Shown here one piece after another: positions 23,581 to 34,371 of a stretch of DNA of 64,000 nucleotides (position 1 is its first letter; each line of letters starts with the position of its first letter). The translations under genes and the position numbers were made by a program. The notes under the pieces are model-generated. The model was given only the letters and a program-made list of their open reading frames with translations. It searched no databases and was not told where the DNA came from. This DNA is from Sarcocystis neurona (taxonomy: Eukaryota > Apicomplexa > Conoidasida > Eucoccidiorida > Sarcocystidae): positions 911,665 to 975,664 of the forward strand of contig KL647313.1 of the NCBI GenBank assembly GCA_000727475.1, given 5' to 3'.

Positions 23581-26154
23581 GATAAAGCGTGGAAAATAAA
23601 CCGACCACTAGGCGCAGACGTGTTCAAGGGAGTGTACTCCCACCGGTACGCGTGTGTGTGTGCCTGCGTATACATAGAAGCAGAGGAATACCGGCAGACA
23701 AATCCGAACATGCAGGTGCACATGTTTTTTGTGCACGGAGGTGTTTATATGAAAACGCGGATCCACAATTACCTATATGTATGTGTGTGTATATATATAT
23801 ATGCGTATATATTGGTGTACACGTGGTAAACGGTGCATGGACCGTTTTTCGTGACGCTTAAATATTCATGTATGCATACGTATTTATGGGGAGAGTTTGC
23901 GGTGGGATGTGTATCGCGAGCGCTAGTGACACTAGAGCTAATTCGCAGTTGCACTGATGTGCACAGTAATGTTGGTTCCACTCTGATTCAGAAAGAGAAT
24001 TAGATGCAGCTTCACGTGGTGAGAGGAGCCACAAGAGTCTAATGGCACTTGAGCCCCTCCCAACCGGTGTCTTTAATTTTCAGTCCATTGACAAGGTGTT
24101 TCTGAAAGCATCTGGCGGCGAAAAGGAACGCCCCGCTCAGTTTAGACGCGAGCGTCTAAATTTCATGTGGGAGGACAAGACGCGTGCCCCCCCACCTGTG
24201 CGCGTACACGAATACAAGTACGAATGTACGGGTTTTTCTGTATATGTAGACATGTGGGCTTTTGTATGTGCACTTGTGCGCGAATATAAATAAATACGTT
24301 TGTGTACGTCGGGGTACATGTCTGCGTGGGTGTGTTCGTCGTATCTGTTTGCAAAAATATGTATGTATACGTATGTACGTGTGTACTTCGTACATGTGTA
24401 AAGAAGACGAATTGCCTCATTGACGTGAGTGAACGTCTCCTCTTGTATGCATTTGGAAGAGTGTGCGCACACAACTGATGGGATCACGTGCATTAACTGA
24501 GAAGCAAGGTTGCACACACCGAGGACAAAATTCCGCGCCCGTTGTGGAACCAGTGCTGCCGGTGTGCTATTATTTTCCCTCTGAGTTATTTTTGAGGAGA
24601 ATGAGTAGTAGTAGTACCAGCGGCCTGAAGGGTGACAATGCATAGGATATTCGGCTGGAAACAGGGGAGAGCCGTGTAGCGTCACGTGGCACGGTACGAA
24701 GTAAATCGTTGCCAGGTGCCACATTTGTACGCGCGAACGTCTACATCAGTCGCTACATCCGTGGGTGAACATCGACGGTAGCGAGACGCAAATGTTTTTG
24801 ATAGCCATATACGGAAGCTTGGAATTTCCACAAAACGGCTTGTAAAGGGTAAGCGACACGCCATACTGGATGGTGAAGTGGTCGATTATTTTAATGGGGA
24901 ACACAATAGTTAGCGACCGTGACATCATCTTCCCCGTACATTCCGATTCACCACGAGTAGACAGATGCGCTGACTGCTCTACACCTATGTGCATGCAGCA
25001 CTGCACCGTTAGGGCACCAGCACGGGCTCGCGGTCGTTATCATATATGTACAGAGTAGTTTTTCTGCCGTGTGGGTGGGCGTATTAGCGCTGTAGTAGTC
25101 AGTGATGCACGTGGCGGCCTTGGCAGACTCCAGCGGCCTGCACGAGCGAAAGAATCAAACTCGCCGTCCCGTGCATTTTAGCGGAACCCAAGTTACGTGT
25201 ATTACACGAGCAAGAGAAGTTTAGAGCAGCACGAGATCCAGGGGCTCGAGGGGTAGTTGGAGATGTGGGTGCACTTCAGAGTACTCGAGGAGAGGCCACC
25301 TGTAAGAAGTGTGTAGAACAGGTATGCGTCGCCTGGCCAGTAACGCAGTCCTTTGTTCACACGTAGAGTCGCAGTTAGTTGAAGTGTGAATATACGCACC
25401 ACTCTTCATCAGCGATCAGAGCATACAGACACCCTCAAACGTCCTACCTGCACAAACGCAGCGTACTAATCCGCCGCATGGCAAAGCGGCCGGCGATGTA
25501 CATAGATCCAACAAAATGGAACTAAGCCAGCAAAACCATCCCCGTTGTGGATCTCCGCTCTGAAAGGCTGAACGCAGCACTGGTGCTCACCGGTAGAGCA
25601 CGTAGAGCAAGCGTACTCCGGCAGGCCGCGACATCGCACCGACAGGCGAAGTGTTTGCTGATGACGCGCTGGTGCTGTGCGACCAAGTGGGAACACGATT
25701 GGTCGGCATTCTGCACGCGTCCGAACTGCAGGAATTGAAGGTGCCCCTTATCGCTGTTTCCACCGGTGAAACACGTGGTTCTCACTGTTCTTTGCATAAG
25801 TGAATCCTGAGTGGAGGAAGTCACCTTCTTAACCGTGTAATATTGAAGAGTAAATCTCAAAACGAAAGTCATGGAGTGTACGGATATTTTCGCCTTTTAA
25901 ACTCCAGAGAGAGGAAAGGCCACCTGCAGATGTAGACGTCATGTTACACATCCGTCGTCGACACAGAAGAGGTGGAGAGCAACGCGGTGACGGATTTGCT
26001 TGAACGCGGTCGCGAGGTCCTGGAAAATGCAAATTTGTCATCAGTGCAAACCAACTGCTTCGTTGTGCGCTGGGCTGACGACACCTACACCGCTAGTCAG
26101 CTGTGCCACCGGAAGTGTGCACCTGGAGCCGGGATGTCTTTGCAGTATATTCTT
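23581..26154 (+). CDS. Unrecognised multi-exon gene (or 3' part of the J-domain gene)
   Basis: Four exons join with consistent phase: 23581-23631, 24084-24203, 25606-25774 and 25967-26154 (junction phases 0, 0, 1; open at the end in phase 0). The joined protein has ordinary, non-repetitive composition. Examples are SIDKVFLKASGGEKERPAQF, GTRLVGILHASELQELKVPL and SSVQTNCFVVRWADDTYTAS. The last segment weakly recalls the aromatic/acidic pattern of Tudor-like strands, but this is a guess. The start exon and stop were not settled; a short terminal exon after 26334 ending in TAG is possible, as is an exon ending at 26611. It may be a separate gene or a continuation of the J-domain gene just upstream. 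I do not assign a function. Confidence 0.5.
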
Positions 26155-27350
26155 GTATGTGCTTGCTCAGTTGAATGTGCATCTTGCTTGTTCAGTGGAC
26201 TGTGCATCAAGGGTTGTGTGTGCTACTGCTTGTACTCCCTGAATCTTCTCTAGCGTAGCTGGTGTAAACCACCTTTACTATGGTACGTAGACGGAGCTGC
26301 TGTGACGTCTACCGTTTTCGTCTCTCGAGCAGTTACGTCGAGCCCGCTCGAGCGCGTCTGCGTAGTACGTACTTGCGAAGCTAAAGAAAAAACATTGCGC
26401 GGAATAATACATGCTCGAAATCATTGCCATGCGAGACGTGTTGGTAGCATCTACCTTCGGTGTCGCCTTACCTGTGGCGTTCAACTTCTCTCTCGCCGAC
26501 GCTGTCTTGTGTTCGCTAACGCTTCCGCCCACCTATGTGCACGGTAATCCCGGGCAGTCTATGGCGCTGCGACCTCACGATTCGGTAATTATAAGTGCGT
26601 CGGTCCAATAAAAATAGCTAGGCCTCCGCAACAATGGACGGGAAGCAAAGTATTTGAACTTCTTCTCCAATTCAACATATCAGTGCAGTAGGCAAAGATC
26701 CGCCCAGTAAACGCCCTTAAGCGCACGCCGGTGCCTTTAATCTCAACAGCTGCACAGACCACACGATTTTTTTCCTTCCTGTGGCCTCAGCACGCATCAG
26801 AAGTGGCAAACCCTCTGTGTTCACGTGGAGTCCTGCGCCTCCACAAGTATACCTCGTCGCAGGGCTCATTGGAGGAGGCACGCGACGTTCGGAACATGTG
26901 TTTATTCTTGTGCTTCTATCCTCGTGTGCGGAGCAACCTCCCCCAATGATAGATACACTTGCATGAGCTCCACCCTCCTCATCAGAAAAGTATATTGTCT
27001 TCTAAGTGTACAATACTGTTCCGCGTTAAGGAAGTTCTACAAGAAACACGGAGCCCAAAATATCTTCTACGCTTATATAGGATGGCTTTGTTCATCTGTG
27101 ACCGCAGCGCAGCAGTACTCCGTCCGACACTAACAAGACACCCTGCTACACCGGAGAATAAATTGTATCCGAAGCACTGGAGAGTACGTGGGCTGGACAC
27201 CGACGACGACGACGACGACCGGAGTGACACAAAATCTTCCACGTAGGTCGTTGTACGTATCGATTTTGGCGCGTTCGTACATATACCTGTACGTGTCGAA
27301 CAGGTATATATATATATATATTGTAATGTCTAACGTCCAGTCTGCCATCC
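26155..27350. other. Intergenic or 3' region, no confident gene
   Basis: A 66-codon plus-strand frame at 26411-26611 is protein-like and ends in TAA; it could be a terminal exon, but its acceptor site is poor. The antisense frame at 26278-26532 is also open. A (TA)n run at 27305-27321 lies about 30 bases before the next start codon. Confidence 0.5.
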
Positions 27351-28283
27351 ATGGCCGAAGAACAGAAAGAGCAAGAGCGTTCCTTGCTGGAGCCGACGAG
27401 CGCCGATGGCGGTGAGGACCGGTGCGAGGCGGGCGAGGCTTCACAATCTACGGGTCACGAGGCTTCACCAGAACATCGAAAGCTAGATCGTGCACAGCAA
27501 GCCATTCGCACAGGGACGGAGCACGCGAAAGCGGTGGCAAGACGAGGATATGAGAAATCTAGACAGTTTGTCATCGATCAGTATACACGATTCAAACAGG
27601 ACCCCAAGCGAGGGCCTCGCGTTCTTACATGGGTCAGCGTTGTATCGTGTATCATGCTGATTCCGGCCCTTGCTTTCGACCTAATCACCCTCGCGCTAAC
27701 ACTAAGCCCCTTGGACGTATTGGCCGACATCTACGCTATCCTGGGATGCGTTCTGGTTTTGTTAGCGGAGTACGCCCGTGTGGGTTCCGGCTTTGGAATT
27801 CGCTCTGTGCTGCATTTTTACTTCCAGTTTATCGAGTTTACTGCAGGGCGAGGCGTCGCACAAATGTATATTGCTTCGCTGTGTGTATCCCTTAAGGACT
27901 TACTGAATTTGTTCAAGTTCGTCCCCGGTCTGTTCCTGTTGCTCTGTGGGGTGCTGAACGTGATGTGGGGGCTTTACGCGGCGGTAAAGCTCAATTCGAT
28001 GATGGCAAAGCTGAAAGAGTACGACGACGGAGGATTTGAGTCTAAGAGCATAGTTCAGAAACTCGACCTGCTAGACCGCAAATTCGAGCTCCTTGACAAA
28101 CGCGGTGATGGACTACTTACAATAGAAGACCTGAGCGAAGGAATCAAAGAGATGAATTTGTTACTTACCGTCATGGAGCTCACGGCCATTTTTGACGCTT
28201 TGGATACAGATCACGACGGCGTGATCAGCAAAGACGATTTCGAAGCCTGGTGGCTTCGTGAGAAAGGTCCCAAGTTCCTTTAG
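27351..28283 (+). CDS. Multi-pass membrane protein with two C-terminal EF-hands (COPI-associated/TVP15-like)
   Basis: A single-exon 310-residue protein. The start ATG sits in CCATGG and is followed by an acidic, hydrophilic N-terminus (about residues 1-85). Residues about 92-215 form four hydrophobic segments with the character of a small Golgi/ER membrane protein; the layout resembles the COPI-associated (TVP15) family, an inference from pattern. The C-terminal cytosolic part has two EF-hand loops: residues 249-260 (DKRGDGLLTIED, Arg at position 3, so probably weak) and 285-296 (DTDHDGVISKDD, canonical Asp at 1, 3 and 5 and Gly at 6). A calcium-responsive membrane-traffic role is plausible. 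It lacks introns and homopolymer tracts, unlike its neighbours, and marks the start of the repeat-poor block. Confidence 0.88.
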   Translation: MAEEQKEQERSLLEPTSADGGEDRCEAGEASQSTGHEASPEHRKLDRAQQAIRTGTEHAKAVARRGYEKSRQFVIDQYTRFKQDPKRGPRVLTWVSVVSCIMLIPALAFDLITLALTLSPLDVLADIYAILGCVLVLLAEYARVGSGFGIRSVLHFYFQFIEFTAGRGVAQMYIASLCVSLKDLLNLFKFVPGLFLLLCGVLNVMWGLYAAVKLNSMMAKLKEYDDGGFESKSIVQKLDLLDRKFELLDKRGDGLLTIEDLSEGIKEMNLLLTVMELTAIFDALDTDHDGVISKDDFEAWWLREKGPKFL

Positions 28284-30524
28284 TGAGGAAGTGTGCCTCA
28301 GTACTTTCACGCTGTTGTGAACAAGTGAAGAAAGCCCCAGTAACAGAGGTGGGTGGCGTTTGACGTGAAGTCAGTCAGTCATATAACCGCGCGCCTCAAC
28401 ATTAGCCACCGTACGAACAGGTCTTCTTCCACACATGCACTTTGATGTTTCGAGAGAATCAACAAGCACGCCTGTATCACTCCACAGTATTCCACAGTGG
28501 CGACACGGAGATGGAGCGATGCCTAGCCATCAAATCACATTCACTATCACGCAAGCCGAGGTACAATCTCAGGTTTCAAATGGGTAACCTGCCTTCGGCG
28601 AAGCTACAGACAGTAGTTCGGTCTCTTCCTGGTAACGCATTAGATAGTAGGTCTACAGAGTTCTGCTCACCGCATTTTAAGGAGATCCAGAGATCTATGA
28701 GGCCCAAAGCACCCCAGGAAAGATGTAAGCACACTACAGGAATGTTCAGCGTAAACCCTGTTTAGGCTACAGCACGTTTGTACCGTCATGCATGGGCGAG
28801 CATGCGCCTTGTCACTACTTTGGCTCCTTTGGTCACGTTTGGCGTGGGCGACAAAAACTGTTTACGCATCTCCACATGGGAATACACGTAAGTACACATA
28901 CGTGACTCGCTCGCGTGCCCGTATTTGAACAAGGTTGCGAACGAACTTGTCAACATGCGTACGTATGTGCATACGAAACATGGTAGACTCGTCCTCGGCA
29001 GAGATTCCGCAGTGGCTTTGAAGACACACGATACACGTTCAGTTGATTGCTAGTACGTCGGAGTTTCTTGGCCACCTTCCGCGTACACTGCCAGCACGGA
29101 ATTCTGCGGCTATGTGTACAGTACATAAATGTGTAGATGTGGGTTTCTGTCCGTCGCGTGCTTCAAAAGAAACATCACACATGTGCAGGCAGTGAAGAAA
29201 CAATACTGCCAGGGAAGCAGGTATACAGGGTAGACAATTTCATCACTGTTCCACGAAATCCTACACGTACAGCGATAACCCCCATGGCCACCGTAGTGTA
29301 AACTGTCGTGTCCCGGGGCCCTCCGCATTTCTACAGGGCTGCGACGGTGTATACCGGTTCACGGAATATAATAACATACACCTCACACACAGAAGCGACG
29401 CACGGCAGTGACCGGATGCGGACGCGAGTTAAACGTACGTGCAGCAGCCCTACCAGAACACGTCTGCCTGAACGGGCACGGCAGTAACCAACGTAATCTC
29501 TACGATACACGGCAGTAACCAACGTAATCTCTACGATACACGAGAGCACCCGTAGCACAAACGGGTACTGCAGAGTATATGCAAACGTGCTACTAGTTGC
29601 AGACGCGTGCGTACCGGCACCGACCTGACCCGTCGTCGGTTCAATCAGAAACCGCCCCTAGCAGCACCTCCGAAGAAATCTTCGTCCACCTATCGTTTCA
29701 CCTTACCTACATTGCACGTCTCCACACGCAGCCACCTCCCTCACCTGCACCTCACAGTTTTAACTGGAGAGCAGAAACGACACCAGTTGCACACCCAGAG
29801 GCACATTATAAATCCAATCTGCAGCGGTAGTCGCCGTCACACCAGTGCCGCCATCAGGTTACTGGTAATACTCAGGGACCTCCGAGGTCCTACGAACCGA
29901 ACACCGAAGAGTATCTTTGTGGCACCCGACATGTACAAATCGACTTACCAAATGTTTTGCCCGTTCAATGCGTATCAAGTGCATTGTACACATAGAATCC
30001 GGGCGGTGTGTCCGTGCACATCCCGGACAAAACTGACGTGTCCATATTCAGGACGCTGCTCCCTGGACAAATGCAGCTCACCACTTACGCTCACGGTTAA
30101 TTCTGCGCAGCCATGATTCCTTCCTGGTAGTACTGTGGATACGTGTCAGGCGGAGGCCAGTCCCTCCCCGAAGCTGATTGTTGACGAACCGACCAGTCAC
30201 TGCCGCAGAGGAACACTTCTGACAACACTGCAGCAGGGGATACCCTACGGGCTCACACTGCGAGGCGCGCAGTAGGGATTTCGTCGCCGCACCAAGAATT
30301 TAATCGTCACCGCGAAGTCAACGTCACGGAGTCCTGTCCCCTAACTCCGCGACAAATTGTACGGGGGCTTCTAGTGAAGCCTAAATGTGAATAAAGAAGC
30401 CGGATGTTAGCTCGAGCCGTTATATTCCTCCCTCTCCTGCGCTGAGTATTGCCTAATCATTCTTGACGACCGAAGGAGCCACAACCACTCCACAGCGGCC
30501 GCTTAACGTTGTGATGTTCTCATT
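28284..30524. other. Repeat-poor intergenic, no gene recognised
   Basis: No frame has convincing composition; the longest is 169 codons at 29607-30116 with no recognisable motif. Structural RNA motifs were sought on both strands and not found. AATAAAG at 30391-30397 is on the plus strand and therefore not a minus-strand H2B signal. Confidence 0.55.
29477..29540 (+). repeat. 31-bp tandem duplication
   Basis: Two adjacent copies of a 31-bp unit beginning CACGGCAGTAACCAACGTAA, essentially identical, which suggests a recent duplication in otherwise unique DNA. Confidence 0.9.
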
Positions 30525-30878
30525 TTACTTCCCAGTGTATTTGGTGACGGCCTTCGTGCCTTCAGAAACCGCGTGTTTTGCAAGTTCGCCGGGCAGCACC
30601 AAGCGGACAGCGGTCTGAATTTCGCGTGAGGACAGGGTGTCCTTCTTGTTGTATTTGCAGAGCTTGCCAGCCTCTGAGGCAATCTTGTCGAATGTGTCAG
30701 CTATAAACGAAGTCATGATCATCATAGACTTCTTGCTGATGCCCGTCTCAGGATGCACCTGCTTAAGCACCTTAAAGATGTATGTGCTGTAGCTCTCAAG
30801 TCTCTTCTTCTTTCCCTTGCCCTTCTTGCCCAAGCCCGACTTGGACTTAGATGACTTCGCGGACTTCTTGGCCACCAT
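30525..30878 (-). CDS. H2B: Histone H2B
   Basis: A 117-residue core histone, intronless, on the minus strand. The start at 30878 gives MVAKKSAK, the usual H2B N-terminus; an upstream in-frame Met at 30902 would add eight non-histone residues and is rejected. The N-terminal tail is Lys/Ser/Gly-rich. The fold begins at about [20 protein letters not shown]. The H2B signature is intact: [20 protein letters not shown] followed by SEG. H2B pairs with H2A and joins the nucleosome octamer in the nucleus. No H2A, H3 or H4 gene is in the window. Codon use is free of repeat bias. Confidence 0.97.
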   Translation of the reverse strand: MVAKKSAKSSKSKSGLGKKGKGKKKRLESYSTYIFKVLKQVHPETGISKKSMMIMTSFIADTFDKIASEAGKLCKYNKKDTLSSREIQTAVRLVLPGELAKHAVSEGTKAVTKYTGK

Positions 30879-33537
30879 CGTGGATAAACTGCGGGGGAGC
30901 AACGACGCAAAAGAAAACGATAAGCTGCCCGAAAACTAGCTTAATCACGCGCTCGGCCACGTGAGTGATTATGTTTTTTTCTCCGATACCAAGAAGAATG
31001 ATTGTTGTCACAGCGTTCCGTCACCCCAAATGCTGCTGCACCTTCCCAGCGCGCGGCAACATCACCACTCCCACCACCGCGGGTGACTGGTGTCAGTAGA
31101 TGTCGCACCATGGAAAAACAGGTGCGACGCTCGCAAACTCCGCGCTGGCTAGCTTCCTACCACGCGTGGCTATCTCCCTCCTATCCGCGCAGACACTGTT
31201 GATATCCGGTACAACAACCATCAGCGCCGTCAGCCACCAAGACAAAGCATGAGCTCGCGTATGGAGATAATCAAAACCCCTCCACCACCCCCAACAGACA
31301 TGATCCACCTCAGTCTTCGAAGACAGATCCGGCTCCCGCTCATCACAAGTTACGGCAAGTTGGTGGGATACGAGAACGCTCTTCCTGTTGTACAACTACG
31401 CATTGATCTCGCAACCTTCGCCACCCACACCTAAAAACACACAATCTTGGTGTGACACACCTCAGAACCGTCAGGCTCCCAACAAATGCCTCCGTGTGAT
31501 GGATTGGCCATTGGCGGGGTAAATCACCGGAGCGCGCGACCCAGAGTGTACCGAAGACAACAACCATACGCACAGCGCAACTGTGGGGCGCATACACCCG
31601 ACGATAGGGAAGTCACGGGACCAAGGGTGTGCCCGTATACACACGCCTGCTGACGGCAACTGAAACGTCCTGCCAAACAACAACCAACAGGGTGGAAGAG
31701 AAGCCTCTGGGACACCTCACATTACCTTTACTGCACGGCACGTAGTATATACGGTGGCTCAGGATTAGGCATCACGCAGTGACGGAGGATTACCGGTTTC
31801 AACCGTTGTGGCCCCCAAAGCCGACGAGATGAGCTGCCATTCGCTCAGGCCATTAGTTGACGATGAGTAATCAGCCACGAGTCTCATACGTCTCAGCCGC
31901 ATAGTTTGCTGTATCCCGTCGCAATGGTATATCCCTTGCGTAGTAGGTGCCGGATCGCTTCCCGTGAGCCGTAACGTAACGCTCCCACAGCGTCGGTTCA
32001 TCATGAGTCACGTACAGCATACCCCCTTGCGCGAACAGGTCAATGTGGCACTTGCCACGGAGAGCAATGGCACCTTACTCACAACATACGTGTGTGTACT
32101 TCTAGAACATAAAGCGCAGTAATACCGCAGCAGCTTGCCTTAGTCTGTAGATGTTCACTGCAGCATCTGAGCCCCTCAGACCGTCGGTGACAACTGCGGG
32201 CCTCCCTTCTGCGACGGAGCTAAGGACATGCCCGTAGTACAGCCACGCGACGTCGCAAAGAAAAGTAATCATCATCACACACAGCTACTCAGTGAACTGC
32301 GTGCGTAAAAGAACCGTACCGACTACCCGTGAGACAGCGAGATAAGAATCTGTTGGGTATGTCCACTACTTGAAATGAGGCCTGGGCGTTGGTGTAAGAC
32401 GGACACACGTACTGCTTGGCGAGAAAGCACCTTGTCGAGACGTCCAGTTTGAACCCTGGCACTCACAAGGTGGACGGTACACGCGCCCTGCAGCCGGACT
32501 TTATGAGTGATGCTCAAATCAACAATGTCGGCACCTGCCTCCACTGTGCAGTCGGACAATTGTACTCGCCGTGTCGCACCCCGCACTGCTTTGAGAAGCC
32601 CTGCAGGTACATTTTAGTAACCACATTCACCAACTAACCGCTGTACATCGGCGAGCTATGCTGCCACAATCCTTTTCAACAAACGTAGGAGTGGCCAAAT
32701 GGATCTCAACAGTGATGGGCGAGACGTGACAGACACTGCATGAAGTCTGCACACCAGTGAACATGGACTAATGCCCGCTGTCGGCTCTACAGACAGAACA
32801 CCGCAGCTCTTAATATTGAGGAACCCAGGGGCCGAAACGACCCCTCTCGTCCACAGTACTACAAACTTCGGTACCGCCACACGTGGGCGAGCACGAATGC
32901 CACGTGCGACATGCATTGCCACTTGTAGCTGTGTATGGTGTTCGCACTAAGTGATTCGACGGGATGCCTGTTTTGAACAGTGGCACGGGTGTTCATTTTG
33001 TAGCCCTGCTAGTTCTGGCTGCCTCACGTGCTTCTGCTGAAGCCGCTCTTTTGATCGGGCGGGCTCGTACGGACAGTTACGACCATTCTGCAGTGACCTG
33101 TGCAATTACGACAGACACTACGCTTTGCGAGAGTGAAAGGATGTACTTGTGCGTGAACCGTTGATGTCCCCCGCACGAGAGGCGACACCTCCGGTCGTCC
33201 TGCTCCGTGTAGCAGAGTAGCACAGATGGCGACGAATCACCGGGAGACGTAATCATGCCGTGGAGTAAGGACGGCTACAAACAACCGCCCTGCTGGTAGA
33301 AACTAGTTCTCCGAATGGCTATTCCGATGTCAGGCGATATCCTCCCTACAGTACCACCCGCCCCCGCAATCCCCTTGCACACGCCGGTTGTCAGTAAGGG
33401 AAGCCTCCTGCCACCAAGAGGCAAAGCAAACGTGCGCAAAATTCTTAAAATGTGAACACGAGGACAGAGACGCAGGAACTAGCACAGTAATGCCCGCTAA
33501 CACCACTACTGCAACTGGTTTAACAACAAAACCAATA
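30879..33537. other. Repeat-poor intergenic, no gene recognised
   Basis: This contains the H2B upstream region. All frames are short. Two minus-strand TCTCC sites (near 31261 and 33242) weakly resemble the snRNA-type upstream element described at 33818, but no recognisable RNA lies downstream of either. Confidence 0.5.
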
Positions 33538-33765
33538 GCCGTTCAGCTTCATCCACGCCATTGGCCCATGATGGCTCGCGCCAACCGGTCCGGGATCATC
33601 AAAGCTGCTCCAACGATCGGGCATCCGCCACGACACGCCGGAGAGCCTCCCTTCAAGCTATGGCGGGATGTCTGTCTCATCGTCACGACTTGAGGTGTTG
33701 TCTGTCGCTGTGACGGTGAACGAGCGGATCTACTATAGAAGTGATCCTGTTCGAGTACAGTCGAC
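33538..33765 (-). ncRNA. U3: U3 small nucleolar RNA
   Basis: The 5' end reads GTCGACTGTACTCGAACAGG, followed by box A/A' AGGATCACTTCTATAG (33748-33733), close to the near-invariant AGGAUCAUUUCUAUAG of U3. A 5' hairpin follows (GTCACAGCGAC pairing with GTCGTGAC). Next come a C'-like ACGATGAG, a box-B-like AGCTTGAAGG inside a CCGCCA/TGGCGG stem, box C TGATGATC (33601-33594) and box D CTGA (33546-33543). Length is about 228 nt, normal for U3. U3 base-pairs with pre-18S rRNA in the nucleolus for early cleavages. The 3' end is approximate. The upstream element at 33818-33831 supports the 5' end. Confidence 0.82.
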
Positions 33766-33817
33766 AAAACGTCATTCCGAGACGCCCCCCCCACACGGTG
33801 CCTCAAAGGTACGTCGC

Positions 33818-33831
33818 ATGGAGACAAAACG
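33818..33831 (-). promoter_or_regulatory. Putative PSE of U3
   Basis: The minus strand reads CGTTTTGTCTCCAT, ending 53 bases before the inferred U3 5' end. The same 14-mer lies upstream of U5, and a two-mismatch copy lies upstream of U1. The position fits a proximal sequence element for snRNA-type transcription. Confidence 0.65.
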
Positions 33832-34180
33832 TGTAAGAGACCCATACAAAGAAAAACCATATACAATGATGCCTGATGCGCCCGCAACCCACGACGAATA
33901 GCAGAAGTGACCGGAATGCAGGCGACCTGCTGCAGAGACAAAGATCGGGGGGATTTAGGCGCTAAAGGGTAGCAGGATTCGCCATGATGGCATCGCCGCA
34001 AGCAGTAGTACTACACGTATGACCCCCGCACGAAATCGCCACGACGCACGTCCGTCCGCAGCATGTAAGAACTACCTCAATGCCGCAGACGAGCCCCCAC
34101 CACCGATGTGCAACTACACCGCCGAAAAACATCCTCCCAGTGGAACCGCCTCTGTTATCGTTAACCCCGAAGGGTCGAAA

Positions 34181-34371
34181 GGGTGCACCGCTCTCTGTAT
34201 ATAGTGCAAGACAGAGGCGACGCGCGAGAGCGACCCGAGCAAGCTCGGAAGTCTACTCTCCCCCAACAAAAATTTTTGTGACATAACTGGATCCAGTTGG
34301 ATCCATATCAGTTGTCACACTGATAAGAACAGATACTACACTTGATCATAGCCAAAAGGCCGAGAAGGTAT
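34181..34371 (-). ncRNA. U2: U2 spliceosomal snRNA
   Basis: The minus strand begins ATACCTTCTCGGCCTTTTGG and continues through the near-invariant GATCAAGTGTAGTATCTG. This contains the branch-point recognition GTAGTA (34339-34334). TTCTTATCAG follows. The Sm site AATTTTTG is at 34274-34267. Stem-loop III is CCGAGCTTGCTCGG and stem-loop IV has TTGCA in its loop, ending CGGTGCACCC as in other eukaryotes. Length is 191 nt (human 188). U2 pairs with the intron branch site and with U6. The segment between stem IIa and the Sm site differs from metazoan U2. No copy of the element found upstream of U1, U3 and U5 is seen. Confidence 0.96.

Noticed and set aside
25885..25910. TTTTCGCCTTTTAAAC, resembling U5 loop 1
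   Set aside because: No flanking stem or Sm site; the true U5 loop with a full fold is at 40803-40789.
32440..32465. Minus-strand GGTTCAAAC inside a short stem, resembling a tRNA T arm
   Set aside because: The stem register does not fit a five-pair T stem with a seven-base loop, and no cloverleaf follows.
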